Shown here: positions 26,564 through 34,767 of the stretch, in pieces
How positions within the stretch are numbered: the first letter of the stretch is position 1
Layout of the letters: each line of letters starts with the position of its first letter
From: CAKSQF01 sp964568425
GTDB lineage: Bacteria; Bacillota; Clostridia; Oscillospirales; CAG-272
Direction of reading: 5' to 3'
Assembly: GCA_964568425.1 (NCBI GenBank)
Contig: CAZMPO010000017.1
Span: 1-40,381, forward strand
Length of the DNA: 40,381 nt
The notes under the pieces: model-generated
Database searches by the model: none
What the model was told of the DNA's origin: nothing
Seen by the model: only the letters and a program-made list of their open reading frames with translations
Translations under genes and position numbers: made by a program

Positions 26564-28567
26564 TCAAACATCGACTTCGGTCATGTATTTATATCCGTTA
26601 TTTGCAATATAAGTCTTTCTTTCTTCGAGATTGTCACCAAGAAGTATGTCAAGTATCTCGGCAGTTTCAGCGGCGTCAGCCTCGCACACACGAATAAGAC
26701 GCCTTGATGCCGGATTCATAGTGGTCTCCCACATCATATCGGGGGTGTTTTCGCCAAGACCTTTCGATCTTTGTATCGTGTACTTGAGTCCTTGCTCCTC
26801 GAGTTTTTTGACTATTTCCTGGCGTTCCTTTTCGTTGTATGCAAAAAATTCGTCTTTTTTGGTATTGATCTGGAAAAGAGGCGACTCAGCGATGTAGACC
26901 CTGCCCTTTTTGATAAGCGTCGGGAGGAGTCGATAGAAAAATGTCAGAAGGAGCGCGCGGATCTGATATCCATCCTCGTCCGCATCGGTACATATTATGA
27001 TCTTATTCCATTTCAGCATGTCAAAATTGAAATTAGCGACATCTTTTTCGCGATGCTTTATTTCAACACCACAGCCGATCACCTTCAAAAGATCGGTTAT
27101 TATATCACTTTTCATAATACGCTCATAGGATGCCTTAAGGCAGTTGAGTGTTTTGCCGCGAACAGGCATGATGGCTTGGAACTCAGCCGATCTGCCGAGT
27201 TTACATGATGTACATGCACTATCGCCCTCAACGATATAAAGTTCGCGACGCTCGGGATCTTTAGAACGGCAAGCGACGAACTTTTCAACGCGGTTTGCCA
27301 CATCGGTAACACCGATCAGTTTTTTCTTTGTTATATCTCTTGCGGCACTCGCACTTTCGCGAATGGTCTTATTGGCGAGTATGCGTGCCGCGATCTTTTC
27401 GGCGTCAGACGGGTTCTCGGTAAAATAGGCGTCAAGGCGTTCCTTGAAAAACTCGGTCATCGCCTGTTTTATAAACTCGTTGTCGATCTTTTTCTTGGTC
27501 TGGTTTTCGTACGATGTTGATGTCGAGAAGCTGCTTGTAACCAAAACAAGGCAGTCGTCTATATCCGAGAAATTGACCTTGCTGTCATTCTTTTTGTACT
27601 TGTTGTTATCCTTTAAGTACTTATTGACAGTGTAAAGAAAAGCGACTCTTGCGGCATCCTCGGGAGAACCGCCGTATTCAAGCCAGCTTGAGTTATGATA
27701 ATACTCGCTCGCGTTGACTGTTGCGTCAGTAAAGCAAAAGGCAGCCTCAATGAGAAGCTTGTACTCGGGAAGATCCTCGCGATCTCTGCCGGCGGTCTCT
27801 TTTGTTATGAAGACAGGCTCGGTGATAGCCTTGCCGGAAGCCAACTCGCGAACTCTTTCGGCAATTCCCTTTTCGTAGTAAAACTCATCCTCGGAAAAAG
27901 TACCGCTTTCATCCTCGAATTTAAGCAAGAAACGAACACCCGCATTTACGACAGCCTGCTTTTTCAGGGTCTCGACAAAGTAATTTTTCGGGATGTCGAT
28001 AGACTTGAAAACCTCAAGATCGGCGCGCCATTTTATAACAGTTCCGTGCTTTTTGCCGCCTTTGGGAATATCAATTACCTGCAGTTGACCGATAGGCTCG
28101 CCTTTCTTAAAATGCATTTCGGAAAGACTGCCGCTTGAATAAGAATAAACATCCATAAATTCGCTCGAACACTGGGTGGCACATGCACCGAGTCCGTTTG
28201 TTCCGAGTGAATATTTATACGCCGATTCGCCGCTGTTATTTTTATATTTACCGCTTGCGTACAGCTCACAGAATATAAGGTCCCAGTTGTAACGCTTCTG
28301 CTTTTCGTTCCACCCCATCGGTATGCCGCGTCCGTCATCTTCGACCTCAATCGACCTATCATTCCATACGGTTATTCTGATAACATTTCCGTAGCCCTCG
28401 CGTGACTCATCAAGCGAGTTGGCAAGGATCTCGAAAAAAGCGTGTTGGCATCCTTCGAGTCCGCTCGTACCGAGATAGACCTCGGGCTTTTTTCTTACTC
28501 GTTGCGCGCCTTTTAAGCTCTCTATACTGTCGTTTCCGTATTCTGTCGGGGTCTTTTTGTTTGCCAT
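26564..28567 (-). CDS. divergent type II topoisomerase B subunit (ParE/GyrB-like)
   Basis: 667 aa. GHKL ATPase motifs: E46/N50/D53 in FFEILANSLDE, DDGRGIP at 77-83, SLGTNGLGACA. Toprim motifs: EGDSA at 447-451 and DADEDG at 528-533, so all catalytic acids are kept; also SKGLGEN. It differs from housekeeping GyrB/ParE: the EGDSAGGSAKQGR region reads EGDSACTSCKLGR, and PLRGKILN reads PVRGKTLN. No A subunit lies nearby. It starts at ATG 28567 with AAGGAG 7 nt upstream; the longer frame to 28633 would run through the promoter. First gene of a unit with addB and addA. Confidence 0.85.
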   Translation of the reverse strand: MANKKTPTEYGNDSIESLKGAQRVRKKPEVYLGTSGLEGCQHAFFEILANSLDESREGYGNVIRITVWNDRSIEVEDDGRGIPMGWNEKQKRYNWDLIFCELYASGKYKNNSGESAYKYSLGTNGLGACATQCSSEFMDVYSYSSGSLSEMHFKKGEPIGQLQVIDIPKGGKKHGTVIKWRADLEVFKSIDIPKNYFVETLKKQAVVNAGVRFLLKFEDESGTFSEDEFYYEKGIAERVRELASGKAITEPVFITKETAGRDREDLPEYKLLIEAAFCFTDATVNASEYYHNSSWLEYGGSPEDAARVAFLYTVNKYLKDNNKYKKNDSKVNFSDIDDCLVLVTSSFSTSTSYENQTKKKIDNEFIKQAMTEFFKERLDAYFTENPSDAEKIAARILANKTIRESASAARDITKKKLIGVTDVANRVEKFVACRSKDPERRELYIVEGDSACTSCKLGRSAEFQAIMPVRGKTLNCLKASYERIMKSDIITDLLKVIGCGVEIKHREKDVANFNFDMLKWNKIIICTDADEDGYQIRALLLTFFYRLLPTLIKKGRVYIAESPLFQINTKKDEFFAYNEKERQEIVKKLEEQGLKYTIQRSKGLGENTPDMMWETTMNPASRRLIRVCEADAAETAEILDILLGDNLEERKTYIANNGYKYMTEVDV

Positions 28568-28604
28568 ATCAGCACTCCTTATGTTTGTGTTGCTCTCGTC
28601 TATT

Positions 28605-28633
28605 ATTATACCATTTGATTGTGAAAAAGTCAA
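28605..28633 (-). promoter_or_regulatory. sigma-A promoter of the topoisomerase-addB-addA unit
   Basis: Minus strand: TTGACT (28628-28633), 17-bp spacer, TATAAT (28605-28610) with TG extension. The leader is about 30 nt. Confidence 0.85.
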
Positions 28634-28645
28634 GTGTCAACGCAA

Positions 28646-28679
28646 AAAAACTCCGAATCTGTTAAGAAACGGAGTTTTT
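28646..28679 (-). terminator. terminator of the cpsC-cpsD unit
   Basis: AAAAACTCCG (28646-28655) pairs with CGGAGTTTTT (28670-28679), loop 14 nt. On the minus strand the hairpin is followed by a seven-T run, 23 bp after the cpsD stop. Confidence 0.8.
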
Positions 28680-28701
28680 ATAAAAACTGTGTATACTGCG
28701 A

Positions 28702-29475
28702 TCAGATGCCGTCGTAATCATCGTCATCATCGTCGTCGTTCTCTTTTGAACCATATGATCCTTTTGCGTAGCTGTGATAGGAGCTGTAATCGCTTTTATA
28801 ATATCCGCCCTTGCCACCACCGACATCATTCAAAACCATACCGATGATCTTTGCGCCTGCCTGTTCCATCTTGTTTACGGCACTGACAAGAGACTGCTTT
28901 TCATCGAGTTCAGCGCGTACAACGAAAACATATCCATCGACAACATCCGAAAGAACGAGCGCGTCGGTGACAATGCCGATCGGAGGGAGATCAAGGAATA
29001 TAAAATCATACTCTTTTTTCAGCGTCGCAATCAAATTGCGCAGCGACTCACCGGACAAAAGTTCAGCAGGGTTCGGAGGAATACGTCCGGCTGTCATTAT
29101 GTGAACGCCGTCATAATCGGTAGTCGTAACAAATCCTTCGTCACCTTCATTTATACCGGCAAGAACCTCGCTCAACCCAACCCTGTTCGAGACCTTAAAG
29201 ATCTTATGCTGAGTCGGGGCACGCATATCGCTGTCGATGAGAATAACTTTCTTTCCGAGTTGTGCAAATGAAACAGCGAGATTTGCGATGATCATTGACT
29301 TTCCCGCTGCGGCAACTGTCGATGTTACACCATATACAGGGCACTTGCTGTTCTTTGCAGTATAAAGCATTCCCGTTCTTATATTTTTGAACGCCTCTTT
29401 CGTGGCAAAGCTTGTGTTATCATTTACAATTACGTTATGATAATTTCTTATATCACTCTTTTTTCTCTTAGCCAT
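28702..29475 (-). CDS. cpsD: bacterial tyrosine kinase, CpsD/CapB-like
   Basis: 257-aa BY-kinase. Walker A is TVAAAGKS at 53-60 (usual form has PGEGKS), Walker A' VILIDSDMRAP near 73-83, Walker B FIFLDLPP. EAFKNIRTGMLY near the N-terminus is the oligomerisation/activation motif. The C-terminal 39 residues hold seven tyrosines (225, 226, 230, 233, 236, 241, 254), the autophosphorylation cluster, followed by a run of seven Asp. It works with the membrane activator CpsC, encoded 34 bp upstream, to regulate polysaccharide chain length and export. No glycosyltransferase or polymerase gene is next to it. Confidence 0.9.
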   Translation of the reverse strand: MAKRKKSDIRNYHNVIVNDNTSFATKEAFKNIRTGMLYTAKNSKCPVYGVTSTVAAAGKSMIIANLAVSFAQLGKKVILIDSDMRAPTQHKIFKVSNRVGLSEVLAGINEGDEGFVTTTDYDGVHIMTAGRIPPNPAELLSGESLRNLIATLKKEYDFIFLDLPPIGIVTDALVLSDVVDGYVFVVRAELDEKQSLVSAVNKMEQAGAKIIGMVLNDVGGGKGGYYKSDYSSYHSYAKGSYGSKENDDDDDDDYDGI

Positions 29476-29509
29476 CTTACAACCTAATTCCTTTCGTCAG
29501 ACAGAGTTA

Positions 29510-30292
29510 TCAACCGTTAGAGCTCTTTCCGTATCCATACCCATAACTACCGTATCCGTAGCCGTGAGAGCGACCCTTCTTCCCTCGATAAAACGAGGGC
29601 ACGCTGCCAAGGAGGGGATAATCGAAAAGTTCGCTGATATCTTCCTCTTTGTGGATCTTTGTGTCAAAGATCACCCTGACAAGGAAAATAATATAAAGCA
29701 GGACAAACGCAACAAAAAAGCCTATAACTGCATATTTGACAGCAGGATTAGAGTTGTCGGGCTCATCAGCAGGCTCGGCACTATTCAAAATTCCGACAGA
29801 GCCGACATTGACGTTTAGTCTTTCAAGCTCGCCGTTCACAAGAAGTTCGAAGCATTTCGCAAGATTAAAAGCGGCATTTTCGTTAGTGGATGTAAATGTG
29901 ACATTCATCGTCGGCGTGCTGGTTTTGATCTGACTGATGTTCATCATCTTAAGGATGTCATCATCGGTGAATGCCTTGTTTGTGCCTGCCATGCTGCTGA
30001 GCTGTTCTCTAAAGTTTTTGTTGTGCTTCAAGAACACCTCGAGCGTATTTATGAGCTTTTCCGAGTAAGTAACGTCATATGCGGTAAGCTGGTTTGTCGT
30101 CGTCTCCTCGGCGTGAACAATAAGCGAAACGGTCGATGAATACTTGGGCGTATAGGTAATATAACCAACCGCACCAAGCAGTAGAGCTCCGATCACGCCC
30201 GCCAAAACGAGACTAAAAAACCTTCGCTTAAGCAGATTCCAAACTGTTCGAAAGTCAACGTATACCGCATTCGATTTATTTTTACCGTTCAT
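29510..30292 (-). CDS. cpsC: Wzz/CpsC-like polysaccharide co-polymerase, tyrosine-kinase activator
   Basis: 260-aa membrane protein with two TM helices (about 27-49 and 185-207) around an extracytoplasmic Wzz domain (YSSTVSLIVHAEE and NSNPAVKYAVIGF flank it). After TM2, the cytoplasmic segment KEEDISELFDYPLLGSVPSF is the usual kinase-contact region. The C-terminus is an unusual Gly-Tyr tail (SHGYGYGSYGYGYGKSS; Tyr 245, 247, 250, 252, 254). AGAGGAT lies 9 nt before the ATG. First coding gene of the kinase pair, behind a consensus promoter. Confidence 0.88.
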   Translation of the reverse strand: MNGKNKSNAVYVDFRTVWNLLKRRFFSLVLAGVIGALLLGAVGYITYTPKYSSTVSLIVHAEETTTNQLTAYDVTYSEKLINTLEVFLKHNKNFREQLSSMAGTNKAFTDDDILKMMNISQIKTSTPTMNVTFTSTNENAAFNLAKCFELLVNGELERLNVNVGSVGILNSAEPADEPDNSNPAVKYAVIGFFVAFVLLYIIFLVRVIFDTKIHKEEDISELFDYPLLGSVPSFYRGKKGRSHGYGYGSYGYGYGKSSNG

Positions 30293-30308
30293 TATCGACT
30301 ATCCTCTA

Positions 30309-30371
30309 TCATTCATTTTTGATTCTGAGCGAAGTACCGGTCAAGAGCTCCGCGACCATGCTTTTTTGCAT
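30309..30371 (-). CDS. possible 20-codon leader peptide upstream of cpsC
   Basis: In the cpsC leader an ATG begins a few bases after the predicted transcription start and runs 20 codons to a TGA just ahead of the cpsC ribosome binding site. The sequence ends TGTSLRIKNE. No Shine-Dalgarno precedes it, so it would be translated leaderless. It may be chance. Confidence 0.25.
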   Translation of the reverse strand: MQKSMVAELLTGTSLRIKNE

Positions 30372-30379
30372 AGCACTTT

Positions 30380-30408
30380 ATTATATCACATTTTTTTTAA
30401 TATGTCAA
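30380..30408 (-). promoter_or_regulatory. sigma-A promoter of cpsC-cpsD
   Basis: Minus strand: TTGACA (30403-30408), 17-bp spacer, TATAAT (30380-30385) with TG extension. The leader to cpsC is about 80 nt. Confidence 0.88.
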
Positions 30409-30451
30409 TACTTTCGCCCAAACCTTTTTTGGTTTTTGCCTCTTAAAATGC

Positions 30452-30480
30452 GAAAATCGAGACTTCTTGTCTCGATTTTC
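30452..30480 (-). terminator. terminator of the importer/amidohydrolase operon
   Basis: Perfect 12-bp stem GAAAATCGAGAC (30452-30463) with its complement at 30469-30480, loop TTCTT. It lies 10 bp past the amidohydrolase stop on the minus strand; the U-run is interrupted (ATTTTCGCATTTT). Confidence 0.7.
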
Positions 30481-30489
30481 GGCGAAATA

Positions 30490-31935
30490 TTAGAGTTCTA
30501 TCGCAATCGCCTTTGCACCGTCGGGAATTGGTGACAAAAATCCGTCGGAGGATGCGTGTTCAAATTCGACCTTAGCGGACGCGAGAAGGGTCGGATCGTC
30601 GATTATATCGATCGCTGTCGCGGCAATAACGTAAGATGCCGCCATCATTCCCTTGTGTGCGATCGATGTCTTTCCGCACGAAACATTTTGCCATGAGTGC
30701 CCCGGCGATCCCGATGTGAAGCAGACAGTGTGAAGCTGTGCTGTCGGCGTTTGCCAAGAGACATCGCCAACATCGGTCGATCCGGGTTCGAAGAAATCAC
30801 CGTCATAAAGCGGACAAAGAAAATCGTTTAACGGTTTCTTTCCGTGATCGCTGAGCTCTGCGACGGTCTCGGCAGCCGTCTGATCTGCTTTTGCCGCGAT
30901 GGACGGCAAAAATCCGTGTGACGCATAAGTTGATTTAAGAGCTGTCGCATAATCGATCTCTTCTTTTGAATATGACGGGAGCGAAATGGCAGAAAAATTG
31001 TCGTACATCAGTTTTTCAAGCGTATGATTCGGAAGAGCGTTCGAGCAACCATCGATAAAGACCTTTTCTACCTCGGTCTCGGTCATGAGTGCCGCACCCT
31101 CTGCGATCTTATCGACTCTCGCTTGGAGGGCAAGTGCATCCTTTACGAGCTTTGAGCGGACCATATACAGAACACTTGCTTTTGACTGAACAACATTTGG
31201 CGACAATCCGCCGCCGTCAACGACGGCATAATGGATGCGAGCGTCATTTTTCGTATGTTCGCGAAGATACTGCACGCCAACATTCATAAGTTCGAGAGCG
31301 TCAAGAGCAGAACGTCCATCCTCGGGGTCACCCGCCGCATGAGCTGCGACGCCTTTGAATTTGTAGAGCGTCTGGATGCACGAATTGCATGTTCCGGTTG
31401 CAACCTCGTTGCAATCATCGGGATGCCATGTCAATGCGCAATCAAGACCGTACCACAGACCCTCTTTTGCCATGAACGCCTTCCCTGCGCCACCCTCTTC
31501 ACCCGGCGTTCCGAAGAAAATAATAGTTCCGCTTTTGCCGGTTTTTTCGAGATACCGTTTTATTCCGTAAGCGGCGGCAAGCGATCCTGCACCAAGCAGA
31601 TTATGACCGCAACCGTGTCCGTTTCCGCCGCGCTCTATCTCGTGATACTCGGCAGAGCCACCCTCTTGGGAAAGTCCCGAGAGTGCATCAAATTCGCCGA
31701 GAATGCCTATGATCGGATGACCGCTTCCGAAACTGCCAGAAAATGCTGTCTTTATTCCGCAGATCTCGCGTTCGACCTTGAAACCAAGTTCTTCAAGCAG
31801 ATCGCAGTAAAGCTCGGCAGACTTGTATTCTTTGAGCGAAAGTTCGGCAAGCTCCCATATTTTATCGGAGAGCGAGCAAAAAACATTTGATTTCTGCTCG
31901 ATCTCACCTAATGCATATTTTTTTGATTCATTCAT
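30490..31935 (-). CDS. M20 family amidohydrolase, AbgB-like
   Basis: 481-aa metallopeptidase, the same length as E. coli AbgB (p-aminobenzoyl-glutamate hydrolase subunit B). Metal-site motifs: GHGCGHN at 106-112, PGEEGGAGK near 145, and HPDDCNEV; the C-terminal NVSCGKTSIAHKGMMAAS carries the last ligand His. AAGGTG lies 7 nt before the ATG, which is 1 bp after the ATPase stop. Linkage to a polar amino-acid importer suggests that it cleaves an imported N-acyl amino acid or short amide-linked compound. The exact substrate is not shown, and AbgA is absent here. Confidence 0.82.
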   Translation of the reverse strand: MNESKKYALGEIEQKSNVFCSLSDKIWELAELSLKEYKSAELYCDLLEELGFKVEREICGIKTAFSGSFGSGHPIIGILGEFDALSGLSQEGGSAEYHEIERGGNGHGCGHNLLGAGSLAAAYGIKRYLEKTGKSGTIIFFGTPGEEGGAGKAFMAKEGLWYGLDCALTWHPDDCNEVATGTCNSCIQTLYKFKGVAAHAAGDPEDGRSALDALELMNVGVQYLREHTKNDARIHYAVVDGGGLSPNVVQSKASVLYMVRSKLVKDALALQARVDKIAEGAALMTETEVEKVFIDGCSNALPNHTLEKLMYDNFSAISLPSYSKEEIDYATALKSTYASHGFLPSIAAKADQTAAETVAELSDHGKKPLNDFLCPLYDGDFFEPGSTDVGDVSWQTPTAQLHTVCFTSGSPGHSWQNVSCGKTSIAHKGMMAASYVIAATAIDIIDDPTLLASAKVEFEHASSDGFLSPIPDGAKAIAIEL

Positions 31936-31936
31936 A

Positions 31937-32941
31937 TCAAAGCACCTTACTCAGGAAATCACGCAGACGCGGATTTTGGGGATTCTTGAAGACCTGCTCG
32001 GGTGTGCCTTCTTCTTGGATGTTTCCGTCATCAACAAAAAGGATCCTGTCCGAGACCTCACGAGCAAACGCCATCTCGTGTGTAACGATTACCATGGTCA
32101 TACCGTCGTTGGCAAGATCTTTCATAAGATCAAGCACTTCGCCGATCATTTCGGGGTCAAGAGCCGATGTCGGCTCATCAAAAAGCATAACATCGGGATC
32201 CATCATCAGAGCACGGACTATAGCGATCCTCTGTTTCTGACCTCCCGAAAGAGTTGACGGATAAGCATTCTTTTTGTCAAGCAGTCCGATACGCGAAAGG
32301 AGCTGTTCTGCCTTGTTTTGGGCATTTGTCTTAATATCAGAAACGCTCTCTTTTATTTCGATCTTTTGAAGCTTAGTCTTTCTGAAAGGATTAGACAGAT
32401 CTATCCATATGTTTTTGAGTTTTGCAGAATGAATTCTTCTTTTGCCGAGTTTTATCGGTGCAAAAATCAAATTCTTTTCGACTGTCATGTTGTTGAAAAG
32501 GTTAAACTGTTGAAAGACCATGCCCATTTTCTGACGAGCCACATTGATATCAACATGGTTTTCCTTGTAAATCTTCTTCATCAAGGAACGGTATTCTCTT
32601 CCCTCGGCAGAAAATTTTTCGTTAAGCAGATCTTCTTTTTTGATCTTGTATATTGCATCAACATCAGACATTCCGGCAGAAACGAGCTTACGGTATGTTT
32701 TGGACGCACGGATGATTTCTTCATGAAGATATGGGTCAACAGGAGTCAACAGTTCTCCCTCGATCCAAACCTCTCCGAATGTGGGCTTTTCAAGCAAATT
32801 CATACAGCGCAGTAATGTTGATTTGCCCGAGCCGGATGCACCGATTATTGAAATGACTTCGCCGCTGTCAACTTCGGTAGAAACACCCTTTAAGACTTCA
32901 AGACTGTCAAAGTTCTTGTAGATGTTTTTTACATTAAGCAT
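31937..32941 (-). CDS. polar amino-acid ABC transporter ATP-binding protein with two insertions
   Basis: 334 aa against about 240 for GlnQ-type ATPases. Walker A GASGSGKS is at 34-41, Q-loop at Q144/Q145, LSGGQ at 231-235, Walker B VMLFDEPTSALDP near 253-265 and H-loop VTHEMAFA, so all catalytic parts are intact. The extra length sits in two charged stretches: roughly residues 69-130 (between Walker A and Q-loop) and 165-205 (before the signature). Its start overlaps the permease end by 8 bp. It would power the permease encoded upstream. Confidence 0.88.
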   Translation of the reverse strand: MLNVKNIYKNFDSLEVLKGVSTEVDSGEVISIIGASGSGKSTLLRCMNLLEKPTFGEVWIEGELLTPVDPYLHEEIIRASKTYRKLVSAGMSDVDAIYKIKKEDLLNEKFSAEGREYRSLMKKIYKENHVDINVARQKMGMVFQQFNLFNNMTVEKNLIFAPIKLGKRRIHSAKLKNIWIDLSNPFRKTKLQKIEIKESVSDIKTNAQNKAEQLLSRIGLLDKKNAYPSTLSGGQKQRIAIVRALMMDPDVMLFDEPTSALDPEMIGEVLDLMKDLANDGMTMVIVTHEMAFAREVSDRILFVDDGNIQEEGTPEQVFKNPQNPRLRDFLSKVL

Positions 32942-33641
32942 GTTTCATCTTCCTTTCTGCAAGCCCGAGAATTTTTGAAAGAACAAAATTCAAGATAAAA
33001 TAAATTATACCAACAAGCATCAGTGTCGGGAAAGCATTATATGTAACGCCGACAACTTCCTTGTATTGCGTCATAAGTTCCCCGGCGAAGAATGTGGATG
33101 CAAGGGACGTCTCTTTTATCACCGTTATAAATTCATTTCCGAGGGCAGGAAGAATATTCTTTATTGCCTGCGGAAGTATGACATGGAGCATCGTTATACT
33201 GCCGCTGAGTCCAAGACTTCTGGATGCCTCTGTCTGTCCCTTATCGACGGCGTTGATACCCGAACGGATAATTTCCGAGACATATGCGGCAGAGTTAATA
33301 ATAAGTGCGACCGAAACACAAATAAATGCGGCACGTGTAGGTTGCATCTTGTTAAGTGACGGAAAAAGCTGCGGTCCAAGAAGATAACCGATATACAATT
33401 GCAGAAGTGAGGGAGTTCCGCGAACGATTTCAACAAAAGCAACGATCAACCAACGAAGCGGTGCGATCTTTGACATTCTGCCAATCGCCAGAAGAGAACC
33501 GATTATCGTTCCTCCTATGACAGTAATAAGTGCCAACATAAGCGTTGAGCTTACGCCGGTGACCAAAAATCTGTACCAGTACTTGGACAGTATTTCGATC
33601 ATAGCCTCTATATTTTTTAGCATTATTTGAAAAAATTCCAT
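32934..33641 (-). CDS. polar amino-acid ABC transporter permease
   Basis: 235-aa inner-membrane permease of the HisM/GlnP family with about five TM helices. The TM1 segment is GVSSTLMLALITVIGGTIIG; the EAA-loop region reads EASRSLGLSGSITMLHVILPQAIKNILPALGNEF, which contacts the ATPase. Two ATGs are adjacent; I choose the one at 33641 (GAGG 7 nt upstream) over 33644. It is separated from the binding-protein gene by a 58-bp gap holding a hairpin. Confidence 0.9.
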   Translation of the reverse strand: MEFFQIMLKNIEAMIEILSKYWYRFLVTGVSSTLMLALITVIGGTIIGSLLAIGRMSKIAPLRWLIVAFVEIVRGTPSLLQLYIGYLLGPQLFPSLNKMQPTRAAFICVSVALIINSAAYVSEIIRSGINAVDKGQTEASRSLGLSGSITMLHVILPQAIKNILPALGNEFITVIKETSLASTFFAGELMTQYKEVVGVTYNAFPTLMLVGIIYFILNFVLSKILGLAERKMKHA

Positions 33642-33654
33642 CATTATACCTCAG

Positions 33655-33685
33655 AATTGCCGTCCTGCATTGCGGGACGGCAATT
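33655..33685 (-). terminator. intercistronic hairpin between binding protein and permease
   Basis: AATTGCCGTCCTGC (33655-33668) pairs with GCGGGACGGCAATT (33672-33685) with one mismatch, loop 3 nt. It follows the binding-protein stop and overlaps the approach to the permease ribosome binding site. There is no U-run, so it more likely protects the upstream mRNA or attenuates than fully terminates. Confidence 0.6.
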
Positions 33686-33699
33686 GCTTAATTTTCAAT

Positions 33700-34638
33700 T
33701 CAAGAGTTAGCGGTTGTCAAGGGATTGCCATTTTCGTCAAATCCACTCTCATCCTTTGTGTCAATACCGGCATACTTTTCGCACGCTGCATACCAATCGT
33801 TGTAGATATCTGCAGCCATTGCTTTTGCAAGTACCTCATTGACTTTCTTGAGCATTTCGTTATCTTCCTTGTTAACGAGAACAACGTTGTTCTTGTACTT
33901 CTCATCAACTTCAAAGAAAAAGCCTGACAGTGCGATCGAATCGGTGTTGTTGCTGATGATCGCATCACCGTTACCTTTAGCAACAGCAAGAGCATCAATA
34001 TTGCCACTCTTAAGTGCTTCAACACCAAGATTGATGTCATCGTACTTTACGATCGATGCACCCTTTGTAACAAGCTGTTCGTTAACAAGAAGCTGTTGTA
34101 GCGAGCCGCCCTGAGCACCGATCTTCTTTCCGCTGAAATCAGTAGCGTTTGCCCAATCAAAGGTGTCACCCTTCTTAACGATAAGAACCTGCTCGGTCTC
34201 GTTTTCGCCGGCGATGTAATAATCGGAAATGTTGAACTTTTCCGCACGTTCTGCTGTCCACGAGAAACCGGATATTGCAAGGTCAACCTGCTTGTTTTCA
34301 AGGTTGGTGAGGCATGCGTAGAAGTCCATGGGCTTGATCACGAGATCCATGTCAAGCTCTTTTGCAATGTAGTTTGCAAGAAGAACATCAAAGCCGACGT
34401 ACTTGTTTGCATCCGAAAGTGCTGCGTCAACAAATTCCATCGGTGCGAAGTCGGGAGACATCGCAACAACAAGTGTTCCGTTCTTTCCCTTGGACGGTGC
34501 TTTGCACTCGCTCAAGAACTTGTTGTAGTCTTCGGCGAGCGGGTCTGCGCTCAGGTTGTTGTCGCTGCAGGACGCGAATGTGCAAATGATGCTGCAAAGC
34601 ATCATGGCTGCGAGTAGGATCGATAAAAGTTTTTTCAT
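33700..34638 (-). CDS. amino-acid ABC transporter substrate-binding lipoprotein
   Basis: 312-aa type-II periplasmic-fold binding protein. The N-terminus MKKLLSILLAAMMLCSIIC is a lipoprotein signal with lipobox FASC and lipidated C24. Mature motifs include GTLVVAMSPDFAPMEF, YVGFDVLLANYIAKEL and LAISGFSWTAERAEKFNIS, typical of polar amino-acid binding proteins (GlnH/FliY). Start at 34638 is set by GGAGG and the signal peptide; the ORF extension to 34698 is promoter DNA. First gene of the operon binding protein-permease-ATPase-amidohydrolase. Confidence 0.92.
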   Translation of the reverse strand: MKKLLSILLAAMMLCSIICTFASCSDNNLSADPLAEDYNKFLSECKAPSKGKNGTLVVAMSPDFAPMEFVDAALSDANKYVGFDVLLANYIAKELDMDLVIKPMDFYACLTNLENKQVDLAISGFSWTAERAEKFNISDYYIAGENETEQVLIVKKGDTFDWANATDFSGKKIGAQGGSLQQLLVNEQLVTKGASIVKYDDINLGVEALKSGNIDALAVAKGNGDAIISNNTDSIALSGFFFEVDEKYKNNVVLVNKEDNEMLKKVNEVLAKAMAADIYNDWYAACEKYAGIDTKDESGFDENGNPLTTANS

Positions 34639-34686
34639 TGTGAGTATTCCTCCGTTTTTTTGTGTTGGTTTTTTTGTTGTGCCTAT

Positions 34687-34715
34687 ATTATAGCGCATAA
34701 TTATTCATTTGTCAA
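34687..34715 (-). promoter_or_regulatory. sigma-A promoter of the amino-acid importer operon
   Basis: Minus strand: TTGACA (34710-34715), 17-bp spacer, TATAAT (34687-34692). The -10 box lacks the TG extension (CGC precedes it). Confidence 0.88.
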
Positions 34716-34726
34716 GGGGTTTTTTG

Positions 34727-34767
34727 AATTTTTATGCAAATTTTTCAAAAAAATTTGCATAAAAATT
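34727..34767. repeat. A/T-rich palindrome upstream of the importer promoter
   Basis: Perfect 19-bp inverted repeat: AATTTTTATGCAAATTTTT (34727-34745) and its complement at 34749-34767, loop 3 nt, starting 11 bp upstream of the -35 box. It contains the T5-C-A7 core seen at other promoters in this window. Confidence 0.7.
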
